DNA of 64,000 bases from positions 202,365,251-202,429,250 of the forward strand of contig JBOZIK010000001.1 in assembly GCA_051453625.1 (NCBI GenBank), read 5' to 3'. A program made the position numbers and the translations under genes. Under the pieces are notes generated by a model. The model did not search any database. It saw nothing but the letters and a program-made list of their open reading frames with translations, and was not told the origin of the DNA. Shown here piece after piece: positions 12,760 through 22,700 of this stretch (position 1 is its first letter; each line of letters begins with the position of its first letter). Source of the stretch: Welwitschia mirabilis (taxonomy: Eukaryota > Gnetophyta > Gnetopsida > Welwitschiales).

Positions 12760-13510
12760 TAATGATGAATTAATCTCTTATTTTTAATTTTTATATTATT
12801 AAATTCTATTAAAGGAGTCCATCTGTACTAAACGCATTTTTGTCTCTTTATTTTAACTTCCACAAGTTTAGGCACTTTCAAAAGTAGCATTAAAGGACTC
12901 ATCAGATTTAGCTCCTAAAAGAAGTGGAAGTCCTAATTTATTATATAATTAAAATTCTAATAAGCTTAATATCCCTTTTATAAGTTAATTTTTTAAAGGG
13001 TTTTCACTTATATAAATCCACTTTCACCTCCTTGTTTCAGCTTTCAAAAGTTCAAGCACTCTCGAAACAGCACAAAAGGGCTCATTAAGTTTAGTTCTTA
13101 AAGAAGTGAAATTCCCAAATTCTTTCATTGTTAAAATTTAGAAAATATTCTAATATGCCTTTTATAAGTTAATTTATTCAAGGGTTTGTACTTCTGCTAA
13201 ATTCATATTTGCCTATTTATTTTAGCTTCTGAAAGTTCAAACACTTTAAAAGTAGCATAAAAAGGCTCATCAAGTTTTGCTCTTAAAGAAGTGAAATTCT
13301 CCAATTCTTTCATTATTAAAATTCAAAAAAGATTTTAATATTTTTTATAAGTTAATTTATTTAATGTTTTATACTTTTGCTAAATCCATTTTTTGCCTCT
13401 TTATTTTAGCTTCCAAAAGTTTAGGCACTTTCAAAAGCAGTACAAAAGGGTTCATCAAGCTTAGCTTTTAAAAGAGGTGAAATTTTTAATTTTATTTTAT
13501 TACAGATATG
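12760..13510. repeat. Tandem array, ~184 bp unit x4
   Basis: The AGTT(T/C)A(A/G)(G/A)CACT anchor occurs at 12865, 13049, 13234 and 13418, spacings of 184, 185 and 184 bases. Each unit also has a TTTTATAAGTTAATTT block and a (A/G)AAGTGAAATT-like block. Units differ by many substitutions, so the array is old. A lone related fragment lies at about 14915-14995. Confidence 0.9.
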
Positions 13511-13789
13511 TTTTTAACAGGTAAACATAACCTTTTAAAAGATTCATTATAGACAAAGAATTTTGGGAAACTGTTCAACATGCCTAACACAAATCACAAG
13601 TGTTATTACTAGAAACTTTAAATTTTCAATCTTTTACTTTAGCATCCTTTATTTATAGAGTTAACTAATTTCAAAATTTATAGATATGAGCTATAGAATA
13701 AATCAATTTTAGTAGTGATATTTTAACTTTCTTCAGAAACATCTATAAGATGAAAAACATTTTATATAAATGCAAGTAAATAAATGGAC

Positions 13790-14560
13790 TAAAAGGCAAC
13801 AAAAACTAATTATTTTTGCATAAAACAGATCCTAACAAAATATCTAACTCCAAAAAATGTATGAAAAAAATTAATTCTATCATTTTTATCTCTACATCCT
13901 CTATAAAAATCAAATAATAAATAAAAATATTTTACAGAAATACAACTAAATGAATAGACTAAAATGCAGTAGAGACTAATTATTTTTACACAAAATAAAC
14001 CCAAATGAATACCCAATAATAAAAAGTGTAAAAACAGGATTGAATCTATCATTTTTATGTTTAAAACTTTTTCAAAAAGTGAATAATAGAGAAAAACATT
14101 TTATAGTAGTACACTTAAATTGACTAAAAATGTAGTACAAGTTGATTATTTTTGCATAAAACAAATTTTAAAAGAATACCCAACAATAAAAAATGCATAA
14201 ACAGAATTGAATCTACCACTTTTACGTTTGTAGGCTCTATAAAAATTGAACAATAAAGAAAAATGTTTTACAAAGATACACCTAAATAAATAGACTAAAA
14301 ATATAATAGAAACTGATTATTTTTGCATAAAACAAATCCTAAATAAGTCTCTAATAAAAAANNNNNNNNNNNNNNNNNNNNNNNNNNNNNNNNNNNNNNN
14401 NNNNNNNNNNNNNNNNNNNNNNNNNNNNNNNNNNNNNNNNNNNNNNNNNNNNNNNNNNNNNAAAAAAAGTGTAGAAATAGAAATAAATCTAGCATCTTTA
14501 TATCTACATCATTTGCAAAAATTGAACAATAAAGAAAAGCATTTTTTCTAAAATATAAAC
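13790..14560. repeat. Tandem array, ~170 bp unit, at least 4 units
   Basis: ATTATTTTTGCATAAAAC-like anchors start at 13809, 13979, 14145 and 14316, spacings of 170, 166 and 171. Each unit also has GAATCTA(T/C)CA(T/C)TTTTA and AATAGACTAAAA blocks. A 100-N gap at 14362-14461 cuts the array, and a further partial unit follows the gap. This unit is unrelated in sequence to the 184 bp array next to it. Confidence 0.88.
14362..14461. other. Assembly gap (100 N)
   Basis: Placeholder gap within the 170 bp tandem array. The true number of repeat units here is unknown. Confidence 0.99.
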
Positions 14561-15028
14561 CAATATGTTCTATTACTTCTATTTCTAAAATGTTATAGAG
14601 AAATAAACCCTAATAGAAAATAAAATGACAAATGGAAAAAGAAAAAAATAACAAGAAAAGAAAGGGTTTTAATCTTATAACCCATTTTTAAAATCCTATA
14701 GACAAGGTTAAAAGGAAAGAATAACTAACTTACAAGTAAAAAAAAAAGACCTGCAAGCAAAATTTTATAGCACAAAAAGCAAAAAAAATTTTGAATCTAA
14801 AAACTTAATTTTTGCAACTTATTTTCTCTTATTCTCGCAATTCTCCTATAATGCAAAGCCCAAAACCACATTATTTATACCTACAAAAGGAAACCCAACA
14901 ACATCACTCTCAATCCCTTTTTTCACGTTTAAAATTTATCTTTTGAAAGTTTAAGCACTTCTAAAAGTAGTTCTTAAAGGGCTTGCAAGGTTAACAAATG
15001 ATTGATGGGAAGACAAGAAAGAGAGAAA

Positions 15029-15070
15029 AGAAGAAGAAGAAGAAGAAGAAGAAGAAGAAGAAGAAGAAGA
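15029..15070. repeat. (AAG)n microsatellite
   Basis: About 14 uninterrupted AAG units. Read on the other strand this gives a run of leucines, which creates a spurious open frame. Confidence 0.98.
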
Positions 15071-15288
15071 ATGGTAGATAAATAGAAGAACAAAAGAGGA
15101 ATAATATTAGGAAAAAACAAATCAAAAGAGGAAGTCAAATAACTCAATGAAGTCGTCCAGAACTTAAGAACAAGAGGAGGGAAAAGCAAAAAAATAACCC
15201 TTAATTCATCTCAATTACCTTTTATAAAAATATGCTTGAAATGCATGTCAACCTATATATTAAAAATGTTTAATTAATTTCTTTATTA

Positions 15289-15347
15289 AGACTTGAACCT
15301 TTGACCTATGATTCAATGCCACTACAAGTAGATCACTCAGTTATACC
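15289..15347 (-). repeat. tRNA-derived SINE-like segment
   Basis: On the minus strand the segment begins GGTATAACTGAGTGATC, close to a tRNA box A, and about 40 bases later has GGTTCAAGTCT, close to a box B (GGTTCRANNCC). The spacing suits an internal RNA polymerase III promoter. No tRNA anticodon arm or target-site duplication was identified, so this is a probable SINE head rather than a tRNA gene. Confidence 0.4.
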
Positions 15348-16779
15348 TTTTAATTGTTTATATCTCTTCCTTTTTATTTTTTGTTATTTCTCTTAGTCCT
15401 ACTCTATATAAAAGTATATATTAAAACTACATACATACTTAGAAAGTTCTTGATAGGCAGGAAAAAACATATACATTATTTTTAACAATTAGAGATTGTA
15501 AAACATAAACTTGCAAGAAGATAATACCACTACAATGTTTTATAGGTATAAGATACCCAACAAATTATTTACAAAAATGTATGTTATGCCATAATTAGCA
15601 AAAACTTGGGTATTTACATGATTAGAATGCTCAGCCTTAATTTTAAAAGGAAGGATAGCAATTCAAAAATATTTAATACCATCACTTACTAATGGGTAAC
15701 TTCCTTTGAAGCTCCTAATCCTACAAATAAAATTTGTGATGAGAACTATGAACAACATAGTTTCTAATATGGCTAGGTTAAGAGCTGAGTGTTTAAAGAA
15801 TACCTAAGACTTCTAGTGCAAGATATGAAAAAGTGAATAATAATTTTTTAGATTTAAAAGGAAGGCTTCAGATTTCATTAACTTAATTTTATGTTCTTAC
15901 ACATTTGAAATTCTAGCAACACACATGTTCCCTTATTAAGAGTAAATTTATGTAATGTTTTGTGCAATTATTTTCTCCCTTCCCAGTAATTCACTACCAT
16001 GGTCATGAAATCCTAATAAAGGGTTGTCCCTCTAAAGTTTTTGCAACTAACTACCTTGGTTAGTTTTAATTATCTTTTTAATAAGTAAAGCCCCAAATTT
16101 TTAGCTTTACTTTAGGGCCCTAAAAAAATTTCCCTAAGAATTATAGATTTAAAACATCTTTAATAGATACAAAAATTTATAAGTAAAGACAAAGATTTTT
16201 GAAAGATATAAAAGATTCTTAATGGATCAGTGCAATAGTTAAGTTGCACATGAAATCTTTGAGAGTAAATAACCAGCTTGAAAGATACAAAAAATGTAGT
16301 AAAACAAGGTAAAAGGATACATGAATAAAAAATTTGTAGCAAGAACAAGGAATATCCTAAACCATACCTATACTTATAACACAATTTTAGCCTTAAGGGT
16401 TAAGAGCTTTCCTTCAATTTGCAGAGTTGAAAAGGTATATCAGTTCTTTTTAAAGAAAAAAATTATAATAACTCAAAGGCATCCAAGCATTTATAAAGGT
16501 AAAACTAATGATGTATCATTTTAAATGTTATCCACTTGACTCTTCCTAACACTCTTCTTCTTACACCTGGCCATTAAGCGAAAAAAAATTTTAAAAATTC
16601 TTTAAATTTAAAAGAAATAAATTAGTGATTTAAATCAAAATTTTATAACTCAGCAAATTTTTAAGAAGAAATAAATTTGCATAGTAAATAATCATATCAC
16701 CATCTTCATTAACCTTAATTTTCTATAATCATTTTAAATTTGAAAATTTTTATTAGGCCATGTAACTATAGATGTAATA
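15348..16779. other. Remainder of insertion, no gene seen
   Basis: AT-rich sequence with no recognisable domain, ending at the right edge of the insertion. Small overlapping open frames at 16160-16524 lie on opposite strands and show no motif. Confidence 0.45.
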
Positions 16780-17792
16780 GTTTTAAACTTAAATGTTAAA
16801 CTAGGAAAATGAACCAATTCCAAAGGTCTAACTTAAATTGTCTAACATCAAACCTTCACTCTAACAATATCCTATAAATTCCTAAAACAAAGCTTAAATT
16901 GCTAAGTCATAATGGCTCAAGTTATGGTGGCATAATCTCATTTAGTACATGAGTGTTGGTGAATTCCTTAGTCACTCTAATCCTTTATAGCCTTTTAAAA
17001 ACATGCAAAGTAAGAACTAACATGCTAAAGATTTATCAAACAAAATAACTAAGAAGTAAACTTAAAGAACTTGCTCAATAATCAAAAATACTCAACAATG
17101 TAATCTCACTTAAGTATTAAAAGTATGAAGTTAATTGCAACTCAAAATAAAAAATGGATAACTATTATTTCATTAAAAATAAGAATTACATTACATCATA
17201 GGAAGAAGATGAAGCTGATACAGACTCATCAATGCTAGTCTTGAAGCTAACCCCCTCCTAAAGGAGGAGCTTAGAAAGTCATATCAACAGTGGATGCTCT
17301 AAGGGTTTCGACTATTTTTGCCAATGAAAAGATGTTATAAATGAGGATGCTTGGTCCTTTTTATACACAAAAATAGGATTAGAATTTCTTAATTATAGTT
17401 TTACCCTTCAATGTTTTTAATAAAAAATTTAAAACTTTTACAGTTGATTAATTTGTTGAAGTTTGATGTTGTTTCTTCCTGACCTCATAACCATAAATTA
17501 ATTGCTTTTTTGAGATGACTTTAAAACATACCTCTTGATCTATTCTACTCCAAATGACTAGTACTACAGTGACCTAGGTAAAAGCACTAGTTTTTCATAA
17601 TGATTTACTTCTAAATTTTAGCTTGTTATCTAGAATGTTGTAAATAACTTGCAAGTGTCATGGTAAAATGCATAAGTCTGGAGATTATATTAAATAGATT
17701 TAAGACATAATTTTATGATAAAATAGCTAATTTAATATCTTTATCTAAACTAAATTAATTAAATAAACTTGATCTAAATTTTAATTTGTACA
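16780..17792 (-). repeat. 5' LTR of first gypsy element, outer piece
   Basis: Aligns with about 4275-5286 of the intact copy. Shared blocks include CCAAAGGTCTAACTTAAAT and AAACCTTCACTCTAA, and later TTTATGATAA. It ends near TTGTACA at 17792, matching the TTGTTAACA end of the other LTR. The LTRs differ at many positions, indicating an old insertion. Confidence 0.75.
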
Positions 17793-18142
17793 TGTAAATA
17801 GGGTAAGTAAGCTAGTACTATGAGTTAACTTCTAGCATAGATGGGTGGTATGTTAACTAAGTAGCAGTGTTTCTAGTAGTGCATTATAATTCCAACATAC
17901 TAGGTTCAAGATAAAAATAATCTTCTCAACAAACTATTACCATTCTATTCTTAAGTAAGCTAAAGCAAAGACATATTACCCACTGAACTATGATTCAAAA
18001 CACTTTTGTAATGTAACATGTATGTGTAGGCTTTTGTCAGTGCATTTTAATAATTAAAATAAGTAACACAATAGCATAAGAACCATGGGACCAAATAAAT
18101 ACTATGTATAGGATTCCTAACATAGGATATATCAAACTCTAT
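17793..18142. other. No gene seen
   Basis: Unassigned sequence between the gypsy LTR and the next LINE remnant. It may include upstream RT sequence too decayed to read. Confidence 0.45.
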
Positions 18143-18900
18143 TATGGTAGGTGATTTACCAGTAAATCTTCTTATTTGTGCAGATGATGCCATAGTGATT
18201 TTCACACCTAAAATAGGTATGAAAGAGAAATTGCATACTTGGGATGAATTTTGAAGCAATTTAGATTTAAGAACAAATGTTGATAAAACTAAGATAATGC
18301 TTTATGGGATTACAAGCAAATATTAAAAATTTATTCTTAATAATAAACTAGTATAGTTAGTTCCAAAAATACTTGGGTTTCAGTGCTCTAGAATTTATAA
18401 ATGGGATAAATGTGTGCATGAATGGGATAAATGTATGCATGAAAGAGCCCGAGGTTCTATAAAGGCTATTAATTACTTATTCAATAGATGTATAAAAGTA
18501 AGTATTTAGTCTTAGAAGTTCATACGAAACTCTAATTGTAATTTCCTTTATTCTCTATGGAGTCCCTTTGTGGGAATCACATTTTTAGAAAAATTTAAGG
18601 AAACAAATTAACGATATATAAAACAAATCCCTTTATTTAAAATTTCAAGTGAAATCTAAAACACCATATACAATGTTATTGTTTAAAGCTAATATGTAAC
18701 ATTTGCAAGTTGAAGTAGTTTGTTAATTTATGCTTAAGGCTTTAAAATTTTAAAGGAATTAGTTTGTCAAAGGAAATATTAAATTCATTTCAAAATAAAC
18801 CTAGTATTTTCTTAATTGAAAAAAAAGTTTAGAGAAGTGGAGTGTAGACATTGCTATTTATGAAAAATAATGTAAGCTAATATGAAAGACAATTTAGCAA
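18143..18900 (+). pseudogene. Non-LTR reverse transcriptase, C-terminal remnant
   Basis: The plus strand reads LPVNLLICADDAIVIF at 18155-18202, which is the RT catalytic box (usually FADD, here CADD). It is followed by HTWDEF, then NVDKTKIMLYG (the usual LKVNxxKTKxMxF block), KILGFQ (the KYLGF block) and KAINYLFNRC. Stops are frequent after 18500. The fragment has the same style as the remnant at 480-1010 but covers the opposite end of the RT, so they could be pieces of the same family. A 21 bp in-frame tandem duplication lies at 18402-18443. Confidence 0.75.
18402..18443 (+). repeat. 21 bp tandem duplication inside LINE frame
   Basis: TGGGATAAATG(T)GTGCATGAA occurs twice back to back with one difference. 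It encodes WDKCVHE then WDKCMHE in the RT reading frame, so the duplication preserved the frame. Confidence 0.92.
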
Positions 18901-19508
18901 AAGAGACTATAAGAAATATCCTATGATTTAGATGGAAAGAGAAAATTTTATTTTGACAAGATTAGAGGAAGGAACTATATTGAAGAACTATTTTATTTAA
19001 ATGTTACAATTCTAGTTAACATCAAAGGATTAATTAGTAAAGTAAGAATGAGCAGTTATCATCTTTAAATTTAAATAAGAAGATGGTAGAATATTTTAAG
19101 GGAGTAACGAACACGTAAGTTATGTTCAATTAAAGCCATTGATAACAAGAAACATGTTTTGCTTTAATTCTCTCAAAATTCTTTATTAAGAGTAAAAGGA
19201 AACATAATTGCAGATAGTTTATTTAATTTGTTTTAAGTACCTTCATTTATCTTGATTATTATTTTGAGGTTGCATTCAAATTATTTTAACTTGTATTTTT
19301 TCATTCCATATATCCTATGGGAACTTATGGATATAATAAAAAAATTTTAATTTCCAATTCCAATAAAAATTAACTTATTATTAATGAAAAATGCATGATT
19401 AAAAAAATTAAGCTTTTGAGTGTATTACTAAAAAATAATAATTTTTTATCATTCATTTATGTTTATTAGAGGTTCTACAAGCACAAAATTATGTATAAAT
19501 CTTTTCTT
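18901..19508. other. No gene seen
   Basis: AT-rich sequence, possibly the extended 3' part of the LINE remnant. No motif recognised. Confidence 0.4.
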
Positions 19509-19727
19509 AAATTACTTACTTCAGAGTCGTAATCAATTACTTTAGTGATAAAGTCAAGACACCCTAAACCAGGGGTCTCAGGTTCAAACTATCATGCTTA
19601 AATCCCAATCCTAATGGTTGAGCATAGTTAAAGTTGGCATAGGCCCAAGTGTCATTAGGCGTTGTGCAGCATAACTAAACTACTTGACCATTACCCTATG
19701 TGGGGGGGAAAATTACTTACTTCAAAG
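19509..19727 (+). mobile_element. SINE with 18 bp target-site duplication
   Basis: The core is 19527-19709 (183 bases). It is bounded by AAATTACTTACTTCAGAG at 19509-19526 and AAATTACTTACTTCAAAG at 19710-19727, which match at 17 of 18 positions. The head contains a box-A-like TTAGTGATAAAGTC and, about 35 bases on, the box-B-like GGTCTCAGGTTCAAACTAT, so it looks tRNA-derived and plus-strand. The 3' end is unusual: it ends in TGTGGGGGGGAA rather than an evident poly(A) or poly(T) run. The relatively clean duplication suggests that it is younger than most neighbouring elements. The family is not identified. Confidence 0.8.
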
Positions 19728-22700
19728 ACATAAATTCAATATATGATAGGAAGAAAAGTGATAAATATGGACATAGAAAATAGGGGAAAAAATTTTTGAT
19801 ATCCATGAAGTTTATAAAAAATCATATTCTCATTTATTATGCATTATTTAAATGAATTTAAGGTAAAAATTGAATGCTCAATTAAATAAAGAGCCATGTT
19901 AAATGAAACATGCAAGACAACTTCCAAAGGCTTGTTTCATACTAAAATATTCAAAGATTGTTAGATGTGTAGGAAAATGTAATGAGATATTATAAGATAT
20001 CACTAAAAGAAATACAAATTCAAGTAGTTAACTATGTATGAATACTTTAATTTGATCAAAAAATAATACATCTATATTTCAATGAAACATGTATGCTAAA
20101 AAGTTGTCCCAACTATTATAAAATATTAATTTTTTTATGAAGAACTTAAAAAAAACCATTAGTAAAAGTTATAGTAAATTAAAAAATTATATTAAAAAAG
20201 TTATAGTATAGGGTGTTCTCAAAGTATTTTCTAAGGTACAACTCAAATACATGCTTAAAATAATACATTTTTACAAAAATAGTTCAAATAACTAATTAAA
20301 AAAGTATAAAAAATTTTTAGGAATAAGAAAGAAATGAAAATCATATGAAACATAATAATTAAGTGAAATGATCTTTTAATAAGAAGTATAAATATTTTAA
20401 AATTCATTTACAAGCATTTCTAAAAGAAAAATAGTAGATTTTGGCACAAAACACAAGAAATAGATAAGAATTGGATATAAAATCCAATATTTTTAAATAT
20501 ATATATTGCAATTACTCTACTCCTATTTAAAAGAATTTGATATAAATCAAAATTTTGTAAACAACAATCAAATCCTAATATCTACTCTTGTTCTAATACT
20601 AAAAATTTATACAAGACACAAAATTTCTTTTAAAATTGTTAAAATGCCAAGGAAAAAATTAAAAACATTAAAATAAAAATATAATAAAAGGTGTATATAG
20701 ACTTATTTAATTAGTAAGTAAACCCTGTTATTCCTCTTAAATCATCTACATTATTATGATTTAATGCTTACTCCATATGCCTCCTAAAAAAAAGCATAGA
20801 GTAATCTATTTTGAACATATGGGAGAATCCTGCTTGGTTGAAAGGGAACTGCATTGAAACAAGAAAGATGAAAACAATTGAAATTACTAGGAAAATAGAA
20901 TATAAATGTTGAAATTTATAAAAAATGGATAAAATGCTCTAAGACTACTCCAAACTAAAAAGAATGTTAAAAATTAAGTAGAATCCACACAAAAGAAGGG
21001 ATTATATGACTACCTCTATAATAGATTTGAGTCTAGGAATTCTTATGAAGTCTTACAAGAAGTATAAGCTTAGAAATGTTTTTAAAATGTTGAAATCACT
21101 TTAATTTTACACATTTTCATTACATTGATAATACATAATTTACTAACTATGAGAGCATTAAAAGTTCCAAATGTCATTGGAACTAAGTACTAGATGAAGT
21201 GAAGTATCTCCAACATCTGAAGCATAATATATACATCATATAAACATCAATAGAGCTCATCAAAGTTAAGTAGTAAGCATAAGAGCCTCCATTGTTAGCT
21301 TGATAATTGCCAAATCACCATAAAAAGTAATATTGAATCATTATGAGGGTCTACACCACATGATCAAGCTCATTGTAAAGGTCTAATGTTAACATATATG
21401 ATGATCATAGTGAGCTTGCAACATTGCATCATAGCTTAGCAGCATCCTCTCTTATGCACATCATCATTGAAACTCATCATAATCATCATTGTTGATATCA
21501 TACTTCATGTAAAAGTTTGAAATAGTCATAATATAATTGTTGTCATGATCATCCAATCAACTAAATGAAAATGTAACAAAATACCTCGTAGTATAATATA
21601 AAACAACTCAAATCCTATTAAAATTGATACAAGTATACTCAATTTTGATAGCAAGGCACATATCACCACTTGTCAAATGCTTCATTTTGGTTTGGTTGAA
21701 AAGTTGATATGCTTTATGAGATCCTATACTTATAAGAGTGAGATTCAAACCTTTACATCCAATCATTATTATTAAAAAACTTCATTATTAGAATTTCTTG
21801 TTTAAAACTAGAGCTATAGTGAATTTCCTCCATTGATTTCTCTTACTACTAAGCATTTTGGTGTTATGCACATTGAAGATTAGGTAGGTGGTAAAGCCAC
21901 GTATATCTTTGCATGTGTGTGTGTGCGCGCATACATTGAAGATTAGGTAGGTGGTTAAGCCACGTATATGTATGCATGTGTATGTATGTGTGCACACGAG
22001 CACATGCGCATGTAAGTGAGTATGTTTATATGGGTCTAGATAGGTAGAATGTTGAACAACTTATAATGACCATTTCTATTTTTTGAAAGCACAATGATCA
22101 CAATTACTAAAATGAATGATTTAATTATGTTAGGCCCTCATTGTATGTCAAGTAAAGCATCCAAATACTCTATGAGAGATTAACTTTCTCTAAAGTTTGA
22201 GCGAGTTAAGTATTTACAAAATGTGGATTAGGAATCTAATGAAAGGGATATGACAAAATGTGGGATATAACATATAATTAAAAAGATATGAAATGTCATC
22301 AAGATACAAAAATTATCTAAGGCCTTTTTCTTTACTAATATTAATATTATGACCTCTTAATCACAATAATCAACCTTTTATGGAGTTCTTACATTTGCAA
22401 CGTTACTATAAAAACCTTATCTATGTTTACTTGATGTCTAAGTCTCCATAGGTTGTAAAACACATATATTATGTTTTTCATATTCCTCTTTTACCTTGAG
22501 TATTAGTTCATGGGAAAATTAGCCTTGGCCTCAAGATTTATGGGTTTTCCAATAAGATAGATCTAAGCAATGACTTCAATAAAAATAAAAATTTAAATTA
22601 AAAGTAAAAGAGCCTTTTTAAGGAATAAATTATAAAAAGGAAGGTATAAGACAAATAAATTAATGATGTAGAACCCTAGTTTCACATAATTGAACAATTC

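Larger units (their letters stand above)
12116..16779. mobile_element. Unidentified 4.66 kb insertion inside an LTR
   Basis: The intact LTR copy runs straight across the point where this LTR is split. The split therefore marks an insertion of about 4,664 bases. GTTTT occurs at both edges (12111-12115 and 16780-16784) and is a candidate 5 bp target-site duplication. The insert begins TATCATGTACC and ends GTAATA, which could be decayed TG...CA ends, but no terminal repeats were seen. It holds two tandem arrays, an (AAG)n tract, a SINE-like tRNA segment and a 100-N gap. No coding domain was recognised. The class is unknown; a non-autonomous LTR element is one possibility. Confidence 0.6.
4085..17792 (-). 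mobile_element. Decayed Athila-like Ty3/gypsy element with split 5' LTR
   Basis: On the minus strand the order is 5' LTR (16780-17792 plus 11919-12115), possible PBS, gap, gag (about 10063-8430), protease (about 8425-8010), a non-pol region, a PPT-like tract and a 3' LTR (4085-5286). The gag and protease translations match the Athila/Tat style (gag LHLKEF and ERYKDL blocks; protease ALLDL...NLLPY). No RT, RNase H or integrase motif was found between the protease and the 3' LTR, so the element is either internally deleted or derives from a non-autonomous form. The 5' LTR is split by a separate 4.66 kb insertion. All frames are broken. Confidence 0.75.

Noticed and set aside
12760-14560. Regular repeats considered as a CRISPR array
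   Set aside because: Units of 170-184 bases are contiguous tandem repeats without spacer/repeat alternation, in a plant genome context.
14974-15189. 71-codon minus-strand frame with a leucine run
   Set aside because: Produced by the (AAG)n microsatellite read on the opposite strand.
18047-18259. 70-codon minus-strand frame
   Set aside because: Antisense to the RT catalytic box on the plus strand.
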